This document shows positions 44,801 to 53,199 of a DNA stretch of 64,000 nt, one piece after another. Numbering within the stretch: the stretch's first letter is position 1; every line of letters starts with the position of its first letter. Under the pieces are notes generated by a model. That model did not search any database. It worked only from the letters and a program-made list of their open reading frames with translations, and was not told the DNA's origin. Made by a program: the position numbers and the translations under genes. Location of the stretch: positions 1-64,000 of the forward strand of contig CAYPFN010000007.1 in assembly GCA_964410325.1 (NCBI GenBank). The letters are read 5' to 3'. This stretch comes from CAAFZY01 sp964410325 (GTDB lineage Bacteria > Pseudomonadota > Alphaproteobacteria > RF32 > CAG-239).

Positions 44801-45523
44801 AATGTGGTGAATATGTCCGGTAAGGTTACAGGTTACGAAAGCGGCGACGGGCTGATTTTAAATGCGACTGGCAAAGTTCTTGGTGAAGTTGTTCCAACGG
44901 CTGTGTTAATAGATTTATTTGGTAATTACAGCGGCTACTCGAATGCTATTGGCGATGTGGCAGACTTAACTGGAAAGGTGGTAACGGCAGTTTTACCTGG
45001 GGGCTCAACGGATAAAGGGTTAAGTGTCTTAAAGAGAGGCATTGTCATAGATTTCGGCGGAAAAATTATCGGTGCTGTCATGCCGGACGGTACAGTCATT
45101 AATACAAAGAATGTTGTTGTTGGTAAAATTTATTCAGATGGAAAAGTTGTAAATTCGGAAGGTCATTTAATTGGCGAAGTTGTCTATGGAGATATAGTCA
45201 TAAGCAATCAGGATCAAGTCATAGGGTATATAGGTTTTGACGGAACTGTCCGAAACAACGGCAATGTGGTGATAGGCAAAGTTTTGTCGGGAGGTTTGGC
45301 CGTGGACAATCAAAATAATATTTTGGGAACAGTTTATAAAATCGGTACAGCTGTTCTTTCCGATGATGGGCGTTATCTCGGTCGATTAGCGGCAGATGGA
45401 AAGGTTATTGGAGCGGCGGGCGAAAGTATAGGATATTTGAAAAATAACGGTTCATTTGTAAATTTGGATAAAAATGTAGCGGGCTATACATTACAAGACG
45501 TTGCGCAGAATCGGAGGAATTAA
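41846..45523 (+). CDS. VirB10-like N-terminal half: membrane anchor plus 17-residue repeats
   Basis: 1225 residues; ATG 41846 with GAGAGGATA upstream. A short basic cytoplasmic N-terminus (1-18) and one membrane helix (RIILIVGITSFIVFLFGLLL) match the anchor of VirB10/DotG. Residues about 85-195 look like an Ig-like ASPM/HYDIN (choice-of-anchor D) domain (VNMGQVVLGTEAKNVLTIG, CTSAELRGNQTCNITMNWAP). From about residue 213 to the end it is built of roughly 17-residue repeats (see repeat entry). The C-terminal VirB10/TrbI domain is absent. It lies between virB9 and the second half, whose start codon follows its stop by 1 bp. Confidence 0.8.
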   Translation: MSKELLTHSERYVRKTNRIILIVGITSFIVFLFGLLLLFSSGTSTTEYEEPVFTADDDALNFGNNVNPLMNNIEFEDVEKGELPITTTPDPVNMGQVVLGTEAKNVLTIGTNGRAAIRIVSVKLAEPPFEGFTFSDGCTSAELRGNQTCNITMNWAPITAGNVQNNFIVSWHETNVSAQNAKAQKVPVDGKAITKEECNFCTIDSASALTNGRIIRDANGDLIGYLDENGYIRDANGNIIGQISEDGTILDANGKSIGHMREDGSIVDGNSNVIGYVKADNTKTRLAYGPNGEVIGYIDEDGYVRDTNGNIIGRVNENGLIVDENGNVIGVAGNKKLIYDENSNVIGYVTTDGRAVDFNGNFLGTVNADGSIVDRNGQKIGKVVEAGYVYDANGNIIGRVLDDGTVVDMEGNVIGRLNENGEVVDINGNVIGYVSKAGRTVIDENGNPLGVVMPDNSIVDENGNIIGYIDENGDAYKLSGEKIGKMGPSRRLYYDANGNPIGYIDENGNIIDFNGNKIGQVLEDGTVLDANGNVIGRILEDGTIVDANGNVIGKAGEYVNLALDENGNVIGYVNSKGEIIGKNGEVIGYVDKDGNIISNKAVKIGSIVRTELIPVTPAGTILGTVSSTGEIVNEKGQSFGRILPNTLIRNANGSKIIARGMRGGTIVGWGCSNVGQLNQDGTITKNGQEMPYSIYPDGGVYNSSGQFLGNVVPLGRVFDNRCNYLGTANEQGIVQTDNKRYVGCVNPDGMVLNDNGDVIGKVVEYKIAVNAEGQTVGKMTPNGTIVSEAMLPIGCSNEAGEVFNKDGAYQGNLVDKFYVFDLNGTYLNTFQNDGTLNLKQYPGARLFLHKYIVNTNNKIIGVAFPERNVVVNANGDILGKLFADGNIYDGKGIVVDKITGDGLSFYTGGAGKILPAGTVVNTSGQQVGFINPDGRVLTRFGEYLGQADVKGRWLDTKGVYAGGVVLPGAAIGYDGSYLGYVTANGNVVNMSGKVTGYESGDGLILNATGKVLGEVVPTAVLIDLFGNYSGYSNAIGDVADLTGKVVTAVLPGGSTDKGLSVLKRGIVIDFGGKIIGAVMPDGTVINTKNVVVGKIYSDGKVVNSEGHLIGEVVYGDIVISNQDQVIGYIGFDGTVRNNGNVVIGKVLSGGLAVDNQNNILGTVYKIGTAVLSDDGRYLGRLAADGKVIGAAGESIGYLKNNGSFVNLDKNVAGYTLQDVAQNRRN
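42486..45480 (+). repeat. Degenerate 51-bp coding repeats, first block
   Basis: About 1000 residues of tandem repeats with consensus D-x-N-G-N-x-I-G-x-V-x-x-D-G-x-V-x. Early copies such as RDANGNIIGQISEDGTI and LDANGKSIGHMREDGSI are regular; later ones drift and carry insertions. DNA copies are diverged, so this is old or selected protein repetition. The repeat resembles DUF3659-like glycine/aspartate repeats, probably beta-hairpins. Cys replaces a variable position in some copies (VGCVNPDG, IGCSNEAG). Confidence 0.85.
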
Positions 45524-45524
45524 A

Positions 45525-48500
45525 GTGTTTGCCACAGTAAAAAAAGTAGTGTTTTTATGTAAAGTAAGCTTTGTTTTCATTGCTCTATCTATCAAACCGG
45601 TATATGCGCAGGAAATTACCGCTATTGATTTTAACGGAGATTTAATCGGCAAAGTTATTCCGGATGGAACGGTTATCAGTTTTGATAACGCGATTATCGG
45701 TAATGTAACGGCAGATAGCTTTATTGTTAATAGCAAAGGCGAATTAATTGGCGGGGTTATTCCGCAAGGGATTGCCGTCGGCAATGATAATAAGCTCTTA
45801 GGACGGGTCAATAATGATGGTTCCGTACGCCTTCCTTCTGGAAAAATAGTTGGTAAAGTTTTACCCAATGCCTTAGTGGTAGACGATTCTTATAATATAC
45901 TCGGTTCAGTATTATACCCGGGATTAATTTATGATGATGCCGGGAAAACGGTCGGGCGTCTGACAGGTGATGGCGCATACATTAGTTTGGAAGGGCAAAA
46001 TATCGGCTTTATATCTCCGCTTGGTTATGCGTACCGTAACACCGGAAATGATTTTGTCCTTGAGGGGAGACTTATTTCTTCAAAAATGGTGGTTTCTCTG
46101 GAAGGATATTTTATTGGTAGCATTACGCCCGGCGGTCGTGTTACGGATTTTGATTCTAAAGAAATAGGTTTTGTTCATGCCAATGGCTATGTCTATGATA
46201 AAAATAGCCGAATTATAGGTAAAACAGTATCAAATGGATATGCTTTTGATGATTTAGGAAATTATTTGGGTCTGATTATTTATAACGGAGAAGTTATCAA
46301 AGACGGCAAAACTATTGCTCGTCAGCGTGCAGATGGCAAGATTGTGGATGAGAAAGGAACGGTAATTGGTTTTGCAATAGAGATTGCCGCCACGGCGACG
46401 GATTTGCAAGGGCGTTATTTAGGGCGCTTGATACCTGGTGGAAAAATTGTCAAAACGCGTGAAACTATCGGCACGGTCGGTGCTAAAGGTTTTGTTTGGA
46501 ATGCAGATGGTGAAATTATTGGACAAGTTGTTAAGGCCGGCCCTGTTTTTGATTATCTGGGAAATTTGGTTGCGCAGGCTTTACGCAATGGTACAGTAAT
46601 TTCAACAACAGGAACTCCTCTTGGCTTCGTTAAAGGATATTATGCTTATGATAACATCGGTAGATTGTTGGGAGCAAGCATGAACACGCTGTTGATTTTT
46701 GACAACAGTAGCAACTTGCTTGGTTTAAGTAGCATCGGCGCTGATTTTACTCATAATGGTATGAAGTTAAAAGTATCTCCCTTCGGTTATGTATATTCGG
46801 CAGATAACTTATTAACGGGTCATACGGTTGGTATGGAAGCACTATATGGAAAAACAGGTAAAATAGAAGGATATATCGGTGCTGACGGAAGTTTGCATGG
46901 TGTGTCACAAGAGCATAATTATAAACTGACACAATTTGGTAAAATTATTGATGCAGAAAATACGGTTATTGCAGCAAGTATTAATCCATTTTTTGCTATA
47001 GCCGAAGACGGTAGAAGTTTAGGTTTTATGACAGAAAATAATTTATTAATGAATGAAAAACGTGAAGTGATAGCTAAAGTTTTGCCGGAATATAAGATTG
47101 CTTCAAGCTCAGAAAAAGTAAACAATGATGTTATGCCGATAATAGGTTCAGCTGGAACTTCACCACTTGCCGTTGGTATTAACGGTAATATGCTTGGTTA
47201 TATTGACTTTAAAGGTGTTGTTCGTGATTATTCTGGCAATCGTATCGGTTCAATGCTGAACGGAGAAATTGTCGGCGGTACGGATAATGCGGTTATCGGT
47301 GCGGTTGTTGATTTTAAGGGGATTATTAATGATGATTGTGCATTCATAGGCGTTGTCGGCACAAAAGGTGAAATTCGCAATAATCGGGATGTTATCTTAG
47401 GTAAAATTTTAACAAACGGACAGGTTATTTCTGAAGTTGGTAATGTTATCGGTTTTGGCGTCATGCCGGGAACAGTTATAGATTTTGCCGGCAAATATTT
47501 AGGCTCAATAAACACAACGGGTCAAATTTTAAATTATGCTCAGGAAAATTTAGGCTGTATTCGATGGGATGGCAGATTTTATAACAATGAAAATCATTTC
47601 CTTGGCGGTTTTGTGCAGCCGGCGCCAGTTATGAATTTTGAAAATATGATTATCGGGCGCAGTGATATAAACGGTCGTTTGATTAACGATAAAAGCAAGG
47701 ATATAGGTTATGTCCGCCCGGATAATACGGCAATTTCAAATGAAGAAAAAATTTTGGGAACATCATTTCGATATAAGATTGCTTTTGATAATGACAATGG
47801 TTTCCTAGGCAGAGTTTTAGAAAATGGAAATGTCGTCAGCGATAAAAATGATGTTTTGGGACAAGTTCAGTTTGATGGTATGGTTGTGGCTGATAATAAA
47901 CTGATCGGATATGCGTTGTATGATTTTTACATTTATGATGAAAACGGCAAGGCAATCGGTTACTTAACCAAAGATGGTACGGTTGCTAATTTTTCAGGAG
48001 GACGCTTAGGTAAAGCGGATCGAGGTTTTCTGGTTGATAAAAATTATACTTTGATTGGTCGCGGTAACAGAGATTATTTTATTCGCAATGCAGATAATTC
48101 AGTTATTGGTGAATTAATGTTAAATGGCGAAGTCGTTAATATGCGAGGAAAAACCGTAGGGTACATTACTGGTAGCGGCGAAATAAGGGGTATTGACGGC
48201 AATCTTTTGGCAACGGCTCGTGAATTGCAATATTATAATGTCCATAAACCAGAACCTGTTAAGCCTGCAGATTGGGCAACAGTGCCATCTAATCAAATTA
48301 AGGTAGATGCCGTGCCAACGCCACATCAGGAAGATGTCGGAGAATATGGTTTAAAGACTATAGGAATTGCCTTAACACCAGATGGAAATTATCTGGGCGA
48401 TATTTTAAGAAATAACGATGTTATTGATAAATTAGGAAATTTGCTGGGTAAAAAAATGCCAGACGGCTTAATTATTGATGATGATGGCAATTTGATTGGT

Positions 48501-49730
48501 ATTGAAGAAGTTAAAAAAACTTCTGGCGACCAAATGTTTATACCTGCTGGCACTTTTGGTTCTGGCGGTGCTTATGGCATTGGTACAACGCCGACGAATT
48601 TGGGACCAGGTGGCGGTTTTGGTCCTGGCGAAAGATATGATCCTGTCCGGGCTCAGGCTTTAGCCGTCGCACAAGCAGCCCGACGCAGCGAGATGACAGT
48701 CGGAAGATTATCAACAACAGTTGATCAGGAAGATTTTGACGGCCGGCAAAATTACTGGAAAGGTGTGGAAAGAATTATATCAACGTGGCCAGTTGATATG
48801 AGTGAAATGATTTTAGCGGATAAGCCTATACCAGCTGTTTTGGCTAGAACTATTATGTCTGGAAGCACTGGCAATGTTCCGATAACCGCAATCGTTGAAC
48901 GCAATGTTTATGCGGAAGACGGAAGAAATATTGTTATTCCGGCGGGCAGTCGTGTTATGGGAGAATCATCGGGAGGCTCTGGCGGTGGCTCAAGCGGTAG
49001 CGCTGTCAGGATGGCGATTACTTGGACGCGTTTAATTCGTCCGGATGGTTCAGCTTTTGATTTGGCACAGGCTCAAACCGGAGATGCGCAAGGAAAAGGC
49101 GGCGTTTTAGGATATATAGATGAGCAATTACTTAAAAAATATACGTTGCCAGTTGTAACGAGTTTATTAAGTAGCGCAATGGCTTATATTGCAGCCAGCG
49201 GGGAAACGTCAACCACTGATGGCAGCACGGTTCAAAATGCCAAAGCCGAAGCGGCTAGCGATGCTCGTGAAAACTTCTTGGATAATATGGATCAGATATT
49301 TCAACAAATTCTCCAAGACAAAACAGATATTGAGGCTGTTACCTATGTTCCAGCCGGTACCCGCCTGATTATTTATCCGAAAGTGGATTTGTGGATCAGA
49401 ACGTTGGAGCGCAGCAAAGAGGAATCTCTACGGTCAATAGAAAAACCGACAGTCCTTATTGATGATAGAAATCCAGACGGAAAGAGCGGAGCTAATCAAG
49501 CTACTTCTTCGGGAAGTACTGGAACATCTTCGGGCACCAGCGGTGTTGTCTATCAAGATGATAGCGCGGCGGAGGTTCAAAGATCCATGCCATTGCTGGA
49601 CGATAATACGACAAGTAAAAGGGCAAAGCAAACTTCAACAACAATTCCACCAGTAACATCGACAGGCGCGACACCGCCACCGTCTTCAACAGCTAGTAGC
49701 GGTTCAAATAGTGCGGCACAATTGTTTTAA
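45525..49730 (+). CDS. virB10: VirB10/TrbI C-terminal half with its own signal peptide and repeats
   Basis: About 1401 residues from GTG 45525 (GGAGG at 45513-45517, 7 bp spacing). A Sec signal peptide (FATVKKVVFLCKVSFVFIAL, cut after VYAQ or VYA) replaces the usual membrane anchor. Residues about 30-995 are repeats of the same kind as in the preceding protein. After a Gly/Pro linker, the VirB10/TrbI domain (about 1040-1300) shows KPIPAVLARTIMSGSTGNVP, VERNVYAEDGRNIVIPAGSR and AITWTRLIRPDGSAFDL, with the antenna region KYTLPVVTSLLSSAMAYIA. The tail is Ser/Thr/Gly-rich. This half would form the outer-membrane pore with VirB9 and VirB7. Confidence 0.88.
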   Translation: MFATVKKVVFLCKVSFVFIALSIKPVYAQEITAIDFNGDLIGKVIPDGTVISFDNAIIGNVTADSFIVNSKGELIGGVIPQGIAVGNDNKLLGRVNNDGSVRLPSGKIVGKVLPNALVVDDSYNILGSVLYPGLIYDDAGKTVGRLTGDGAYISLEGQNIGFISPLGYAYRNTGNDFVLEGRLISSKMVVSLEGYFIGSITPGGRVTDFDSKEIGFVHANGYVYDKNSRIIGKTVSNGYAFDDLGNYLGLIIYNGEVIKDGKTIARQRADGKIVDEKGTVIGFAIEIAATATDLQGRYLGRLIPGGKIVKTRETIGTVGAKGFVWNADGEIIGQVVKAGPVFDYLGNLVAQALRNGTVISTTGTPLGFVKGYYAYDNIGRLLGASMNTLLIFDNSSNLLGLSSIGADFTHNGMKLKVSPFGYVYSADNLLTGHTVGMEALYGKTGKIEGYIGADGSLHGVSQEHNYKLTQFGKIIDAENTVIAASINPFFAIAEDGRSLGFMTENNLLMNEKREVIAKVLPEYKIASSSEKVNNDVMPIIGSAGTSPLAVGINGNMLGYIDFKGVVRDYSGNRIGSMLNGEIVGGTDNAVIGAVVDFKGIINDDCAFIGVVGTKGEIRNNRDVILGKILTNGQVISEVGNVIGFGVMPGTVIDFAGKYLGSINTTGQILNYAQENLGCIRWDGRFYNNENHFLGGFVQPAPVMNFENMIIGRSDINGRLINDKSKDIGYVRPDNTAISNEEKILGTSFRYKIAFDNDNGFLGRVLENGNVVSDKNDVLGQVQFDGMVVADNKLIGYALYDFYIYDENGKAIGYLTKDGTVANFSGGRLGKADRGFLVDKNYTLIGRGNRDYFIRNADNSVIGELMLNGEVVNMRGKTVGYITGSGEIRGIDGNLLATARELQYYNVHKPEPVKPADWATVPSNQIKVDAVPTPHQEDVGEYGLKTIGIALTPDGNYLGDILRNNDVIDKLGNLLGKKMPDGLIIDDDGNLIGIEEVKKTSGDQMFIPAGTFGSGGAYGIGTTPTNLGPGGGFGPGERYDPVRAQALAVAQAARRSEMTVGRLSTTVDQEDFDGRQNYWKGVERIISTWPVDMSEMILADKPIPAVLARTIMSGSTGNVPITAIVERNVYAEDGRNIVIPAGSRVMGESSGGSGGGSSGSAVRMAITWTRLIRPDGSAFDLAQAQTGDAQGKGGVLGYIDEQLLKKYTLPVVTSLLSSAMAYIAASGETSTTDGSTVQNAKAEAASDARENFLDNMDQIFQQILQDKTDIEAVTYVPAGTRLIIYPKVDLWIRTLERSKEESLRSIEKPTVLIDDRNPDGKSGANQATSSGSTGTSSGTSGVVYQDDSAAEVQRSMPLLDDNTTSKRAKQTSTTIPPVTSTGATPPPSSTASSGSNSAAQLF
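45615..48510 (+). repeat. Degenerate 51-bp coding repeats, second block
   Basis: About 950 residues of the same 17-residue repeat as in the preceding gene, for example IDFNGDLIGKVIPDGTV and YDENGKAIGYLTKDGTV. They are less regular than the first block, with longer insertions between copies. A non-repeat linker (about 48212-48345) interrupts the block before three last copies. Shared repeats on both sides of the gene boundary indicate that the two genes came from one ancestral protein or expanded together. Confidence 0.82.
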
Positions 49731-49749
49731 TAGTTAAAGGAAAGGGATA

Positions 49750-50721
49750 ATGAGTACATTTACAGTTTTAGAATCTGTTTTACGACCTTTGGCTTACTGG
49801 TATAACCAGGAAAATATAGAAGAGGTTGCCATTAACCGCTCGGAACAGATTTGGCTGCGTCTTCGCGGTAAAAGGGCATATCCTTGGGTAATGTACAAAG
49901 ATGAAAAACTGACCAAAGAATACTTAACTGATCTTTTATACATTGTTGCCAATACGTATGAATTACCATTTGATCCGATTTCTGGTTCGCCAGTAGTATA
50001 TGCCACCATTCCCGGAGATCATCGCTTTTCGGCAATTGCCGGACGTAACGTCATGTACGATGAAGGTGATTTAACAGGAGGCGTTGCCTTAACCATTCGT
50101 GTTCATAGTGATGATGTTGCTTTTGGTTTGGAAGATTATGGTTTGGCACAAGGTAAAGGTTTGCACAAAATAAATCCCTTAAAACAGATAAAAGATCCGG
50201 AAGATCCCTATGAACGCTTACTGTTAAGCATTAAGCGTGGCGATCATATTTTAATCAGCGGGGCAACGTCAACCGGTAAAACAACCTTTTTGAACAATCT
50301 GCTTAAGATCTTAGATATTCATAAAAGAATAGTAACCATTGAAGATACCCGCGAACTATTGGTGCCGCACCCTAATCGTGTTCATCTAGTTTTATCGCGT
50401 ACTGAACAAACCAATGAAATGGACTATGCTAAAATTATCGACTTGGTTGTGCGTTTTACGCCCGATGCTATTATCGGCGGTGAGATTTCAACGAGCAATG
50501 CCGGCGCATTATGGGAGCTGATGGGCTCCGGACACGATAACTGTTTGGCAACCATCCACGCCGAAAGTTCAGAAGCGGCATATCAGGCTTTTACAGATCG
50601 TATTCTGCATACTTATCCTACCATTGACCGCGTTAAAACCATTGAAGAAATGCGCCATAAACTTCGTGTAGTTCAAATTAACCGCGATGGCAACTTACGT
50701 GCCATTACAGAAGTAACGTAA
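49750..50721 (+). CDS. virB11: VirB11-type secretion ATPase
   Basis: 323-residue hexameric ATPase at the cytoplasmic base of the machine. N-terminal VirB11 domain (1-145), then Walker A GATSTGKTT near residue 171, Asp box TIEDTRELLVPHPN, Walker B PDAIIGGEISTSNAGALWEL and His box NCLATIHAESSEAA. It is the last gene of the plus-strand operon (19 bp after virB10). After the stop, a 35-bp gap without a clear terminator leads to the convergent engB. Confidence 0.93.
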   Translation: MSTFTVLESVLRPLAYWYNQENIEEVAINRSEQIWLRLRGKRAYPWVMYKDEKLTKEYLTDLLYIVANTYELPFDPISGSPVVYATIPGDHRFSAIAGRNVMYDEGDLTGGVALTIRVHSDDVAFGLEDYGLAQGKGLHKINPLKQIKDPEDPYERLLLSIKRGDHILISGATSTGKTTFLNNLLKILDIHKRIVTIEDTRELLVPHPNRVHLVLSRTEQTNEMDYAKIIDLVVRFTPDAIIGGEISTSNAGALWELMGSGHDNCLATIHAESSEAAYQAFTDRILHTYPTIDRVKTIEEMRHKLRVVQINRDGNLRAITEVT

Positions 50722-50756
50722 ATAATAGATTTTCTGATTTTCAAAATAAAAGAACG

Positions 50757-51395
50757 CTAAATTAAACTGGCAATTTCAGCTCTTATATTTTCTATACCTT
50801 GTTTTTTTTCAGAGCTGACAGCCAACACTCGAGGATAACCTGCAGGATGATTTTTAAGAATTATTTGCGCCTCATTCATAACTTTTGTTAATTCTTTGTA
50901 ACTGATTTTATCCATTTTCGTAAAAATAATCTGATAAGGGACGGCAGCTTTATCCAACATAGACATAGCATCTGTATCAACGCGTTTCAAACCATGACGG
51001 CAATCTACCAAAAGAAAAACCCGTTGTAAGTTCGCCCGTCCTTTTAGATAAATAAAAATCATATCCTGCCATTTTTTTACTTCCAGTGTTGGCGCTTTAG
51101 CATACCCATATCCCGGTAAATCAACCAGATACAGAAGATTATCCAAATCGAAATAATTTAATTGCTGTGTTCTGCCAGGCGTAGAAGAAGTTCTGGCTAT
51201 ATTTTTGTTATTAAATAAGGCGTTAATAAGAGTTGATTTTCCTACATTTGAACGTCCGACAAAAGCAACCTCTTTTTTATCGTTATTCGGAAGTTGAGAA
51301 AGGTCGGCAACACTTAACAAAAAATGCGCCGGCCGAGAAAACAGTTTATTGCCTTTTTCTAAGGTTTCAGCATCAAAAACAGGTGGCCTTTTCAT
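50757..51395 (-). CDS. engB: Ribosome biogenesis GTPase EngB/YihA/YsxC
   Basis: Essential GTPase for large-subunit assembly, 212 residues. G1 GRSNVGKST, G3 DLPGYGYAK, G4 TKMD and G5 VSSEKKQ are all visible. ATG 51395 shares TGATG with the yidC stop, with GGAG upstream; a GTG codon just before is the alternative start. It is the last gene of the rpmH operon. Confidence 0.94.
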   Translation of the reverse strand: MKRPPVFDAETLEKGNKLFSRPAHFLLSVADLSQLPNNDKKEVAFVGRSNVGKSTLINALFNNKNIARTSSTPGRTQQLNYFDLDNLLYLVDLPGYGYAKAPTLEVKKWQDMIFIYLKGRANLQRVFLLVDCRHGLKRVDTDAMSMLDKAAVPYQIIFTKMDKISYKELTKVMNEAQIILKNHPAGYPRVLAVSSEKKQGIENIRAEIASLI

Positions 51396-53083
51396 CACCT
51401 TACTCCATATTTACGCATAATTGCTTGTTGCTGCAAAATAGATAATATATTGCTTAATGTCCAATATATTACCAGACCTGAAGCAAAATGCCCAAGCATA
51501 AATGTAAAAATTAAGGGCATAAGGGCAAACATTCTTGCCTGATCTTTATTGGCCGGTGCCGGGTTGAGCTTCTGCTGTATCCACATGGTAATTCCCATCA
51601 AAATCGGCCATATGCCGATATCTATCAATCCTGGCAACGGAATATGCGACCAGACTGAAATCGTAAACGGATCAGGCGCTGAAAGGTCCTTAATCCAGCC
51701 AATAAACGGAGCATGCCGGATTTCAATGGAGATATTCAATACTTTATACAGAGAAAAGAATACCGGAATTTGGATCAACAAAGGCAGACAACCTGATGCT
51801 GGATTAATTTTCTCCCGTCGATATAAATCCATGGTGGATTGCTGTAAGAGCATTTTATCGTTTTTATATTTTTCCTGCAATTCCATAATTTTGGGCTGGA
51901 TTTTTTTCATTTTCGACATACTTTCATATGATTTGTTGGCAATCGGAAACATTAAAAGCCTAAGCAGAGCAGCGAATAATAAAATTGCCCAGCCCATATT
52001 GCCGATAAGCTCATATAAAAATGTCAGGATATAGAAAAAAGGTTTTGTCAGAAAATAATACCAACCAAAATCAACGGCCAAATCAAGTTTTTGAATATGC
52101 GCCTCATCAGTATAACGATCCAAAAGCTTAATTTCTTTAGCGCCTGCAAAAAAACGTACCTGCTTGGAAGCAGCTGCGCCGGAAGCAATTGTTAAAGGAG
52201 CGCTACGATAATCTATCTGATAAGAGTCATTGCCGTTATTGGTAAATTTTAAAGTGTTTTTTATACCATTATCAAAAATGAAAGCCGTAAACCAATACCG
52301 ATCAGAGAAACCGGCCCAACCTTCAGTTAATTCAAACGTTTCTGGTTTTCCTTCTTTTAAGTCTTTATATTTAATTTCCTCTAAATTTCCATTAACAACG
52401 CTGCTGATACCTTCGTGTACTACTGCACTGCGGGAAGAATGATTAGGATTATAAACCCGACTGATAAGTCCATAAGGGTATAATACAACAGGATTCTCCG
52501 TATTGTTTTCAACGGTTTGCACAATGGTAAACAGATAATTTTCATCAACCAAAACAGTTCGGATAAATTTCAACCCTTGCCCGTTACTCCACTCAAAAGT
52601 AATAGGCGATTGCGGTGTCAATTCTTTACCTTTAACCGTCCATTCGGTGGCAGAATTTGGAAGTTTAAGATTTGTATCGGCACTTAGCCAGCCGAATTCT
52701 GCAAAATATGGCATGTTCGAGCCAGATGGTTCCAAAAGTTCAACATCAGGGCTGTCGGTTTCTAAACTTTGTTTATAATTTGTCAGCTTAAGATAATCAA
52801 ATCTGGCGCCTTTTAGGCGGATGCCACCGTTCAAGCTTAGTGTTTTAAGCGGAACTCTGATTTCGTCATTAACCATATCCTTGGCGGTTTTAAGGACGGA
52901 TTCCGGCGTTTCGTCGGCAGAAAATCCGACAGTCTGATCTGCAGAGGAGACTATAGGTGCTGAAAGTATTGATTCCGCTCCAGAATCAACCATTTGCTGC
53001 GTCGGCATAAAATAGTTGACCACAAAAATGATTAAAATTGACAATAAAACGGCCAAATAAAGCCCTTTAGTTTCTTCTTTCAC
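51395..53083 (-). CDS. yidC: Membrane protein insertase YidC
   Basis: Inserts and folds inner-membrane proteins with or without SecYEG, 562 residues. N-terminal membrane helix (LYLAVLLSILIIFVVNYFM), large periplasmic beta domain (about 70-340), then the conserved five-helix core: AILLFAALLRLLMFPIANKS, LMFPIANKSYESMSKMKKIQ, PASGCLPLLIQIPVFFSLYK, HFASGLVIYWTLSNILSILQ. The key Arg is in the first core helix. F0 subunits c and a encoded in this window are typical YidC clients. Operon member between yidD and engB. Confidence 0.95.
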   Translation of the reverse strand: MKEETKGLYLAVLLSILIIFVVNYFMPTQQMVDSGAESILSAPIVSSADQTVGFSADETPESVLKTAKDMVNDEIRVPLKTLSLNGGIRLKGARFDYLKLTNYKQSLETDSPDVELLEPSGSNMPYFAEFGWLSADTNLKLPNSATEWTVKGKELTPQSPITFEWSNGQGLKFIRTVLVDENYLFTIVQTVENNTENPVVLYPYGLISRVYNPNHSSRSAVVHEGISSVVNGNLEEIKYKDLKEGKPETFELTEGWAGFSDRYWFTAFIFDNGIKNTLKFTNNGNDSYQIDYRSAPLTIASGAAASKQVRFFAGAKEIKLLDRYTDEAHIQKLDLAVDFGWYYFLTKPFFYILTFLYELIGNMGWAILLFAALLRLLMFPIANKSYESMSKMKKIQPKIMELQEKYKNDKMLLQQSTMDLYRREKINPASGCLPLLIQIPVFFSLYKVLNISIEIRHAPFIGWIKDLSAPDPFTISVWSHIPLPGLIDIGIWPILMGITMWIQQKLNPAPANKDQARMFALMPLIFTFMLGHFASGLVIYWTLSNILSILQQQAIMRKYGVR

Positions 53084-53199
53084 TTTTATAAAGCTCCCTG
53101 AATATCTTACATTGTTTTTCTGTTGTAGTATATATTTTTAGTAAACGCAAGAACATTAAAGCCGGAATCATCATACTGTTGATTAAACTGTATAAATAA

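Noticed and set aside
45480..45530. Frameshift breaking one virB10 gene into two
   Set aside because: The second frame has an RBS, a GTG start and a well-formed signal peptide immediately after the stop, which a random frameshift would not create.
42486..48510. CRISPR array or DNA tandem repeat
   Set aside because: The periodicity is at protein level, in an unbroken reading frame, with diverged codons and no spacers.
26088..50721. A true Dot/Icm (MPF_I) system
   Set aside because: VirB4 has VirB length, VirB3, VirB7 and VirB11 are present in VirB order, and no DotC, DotD, IcmT or DotA-like genes are seen. DotG-like repeats and the DotB-like ATPase are only partial resemblance.
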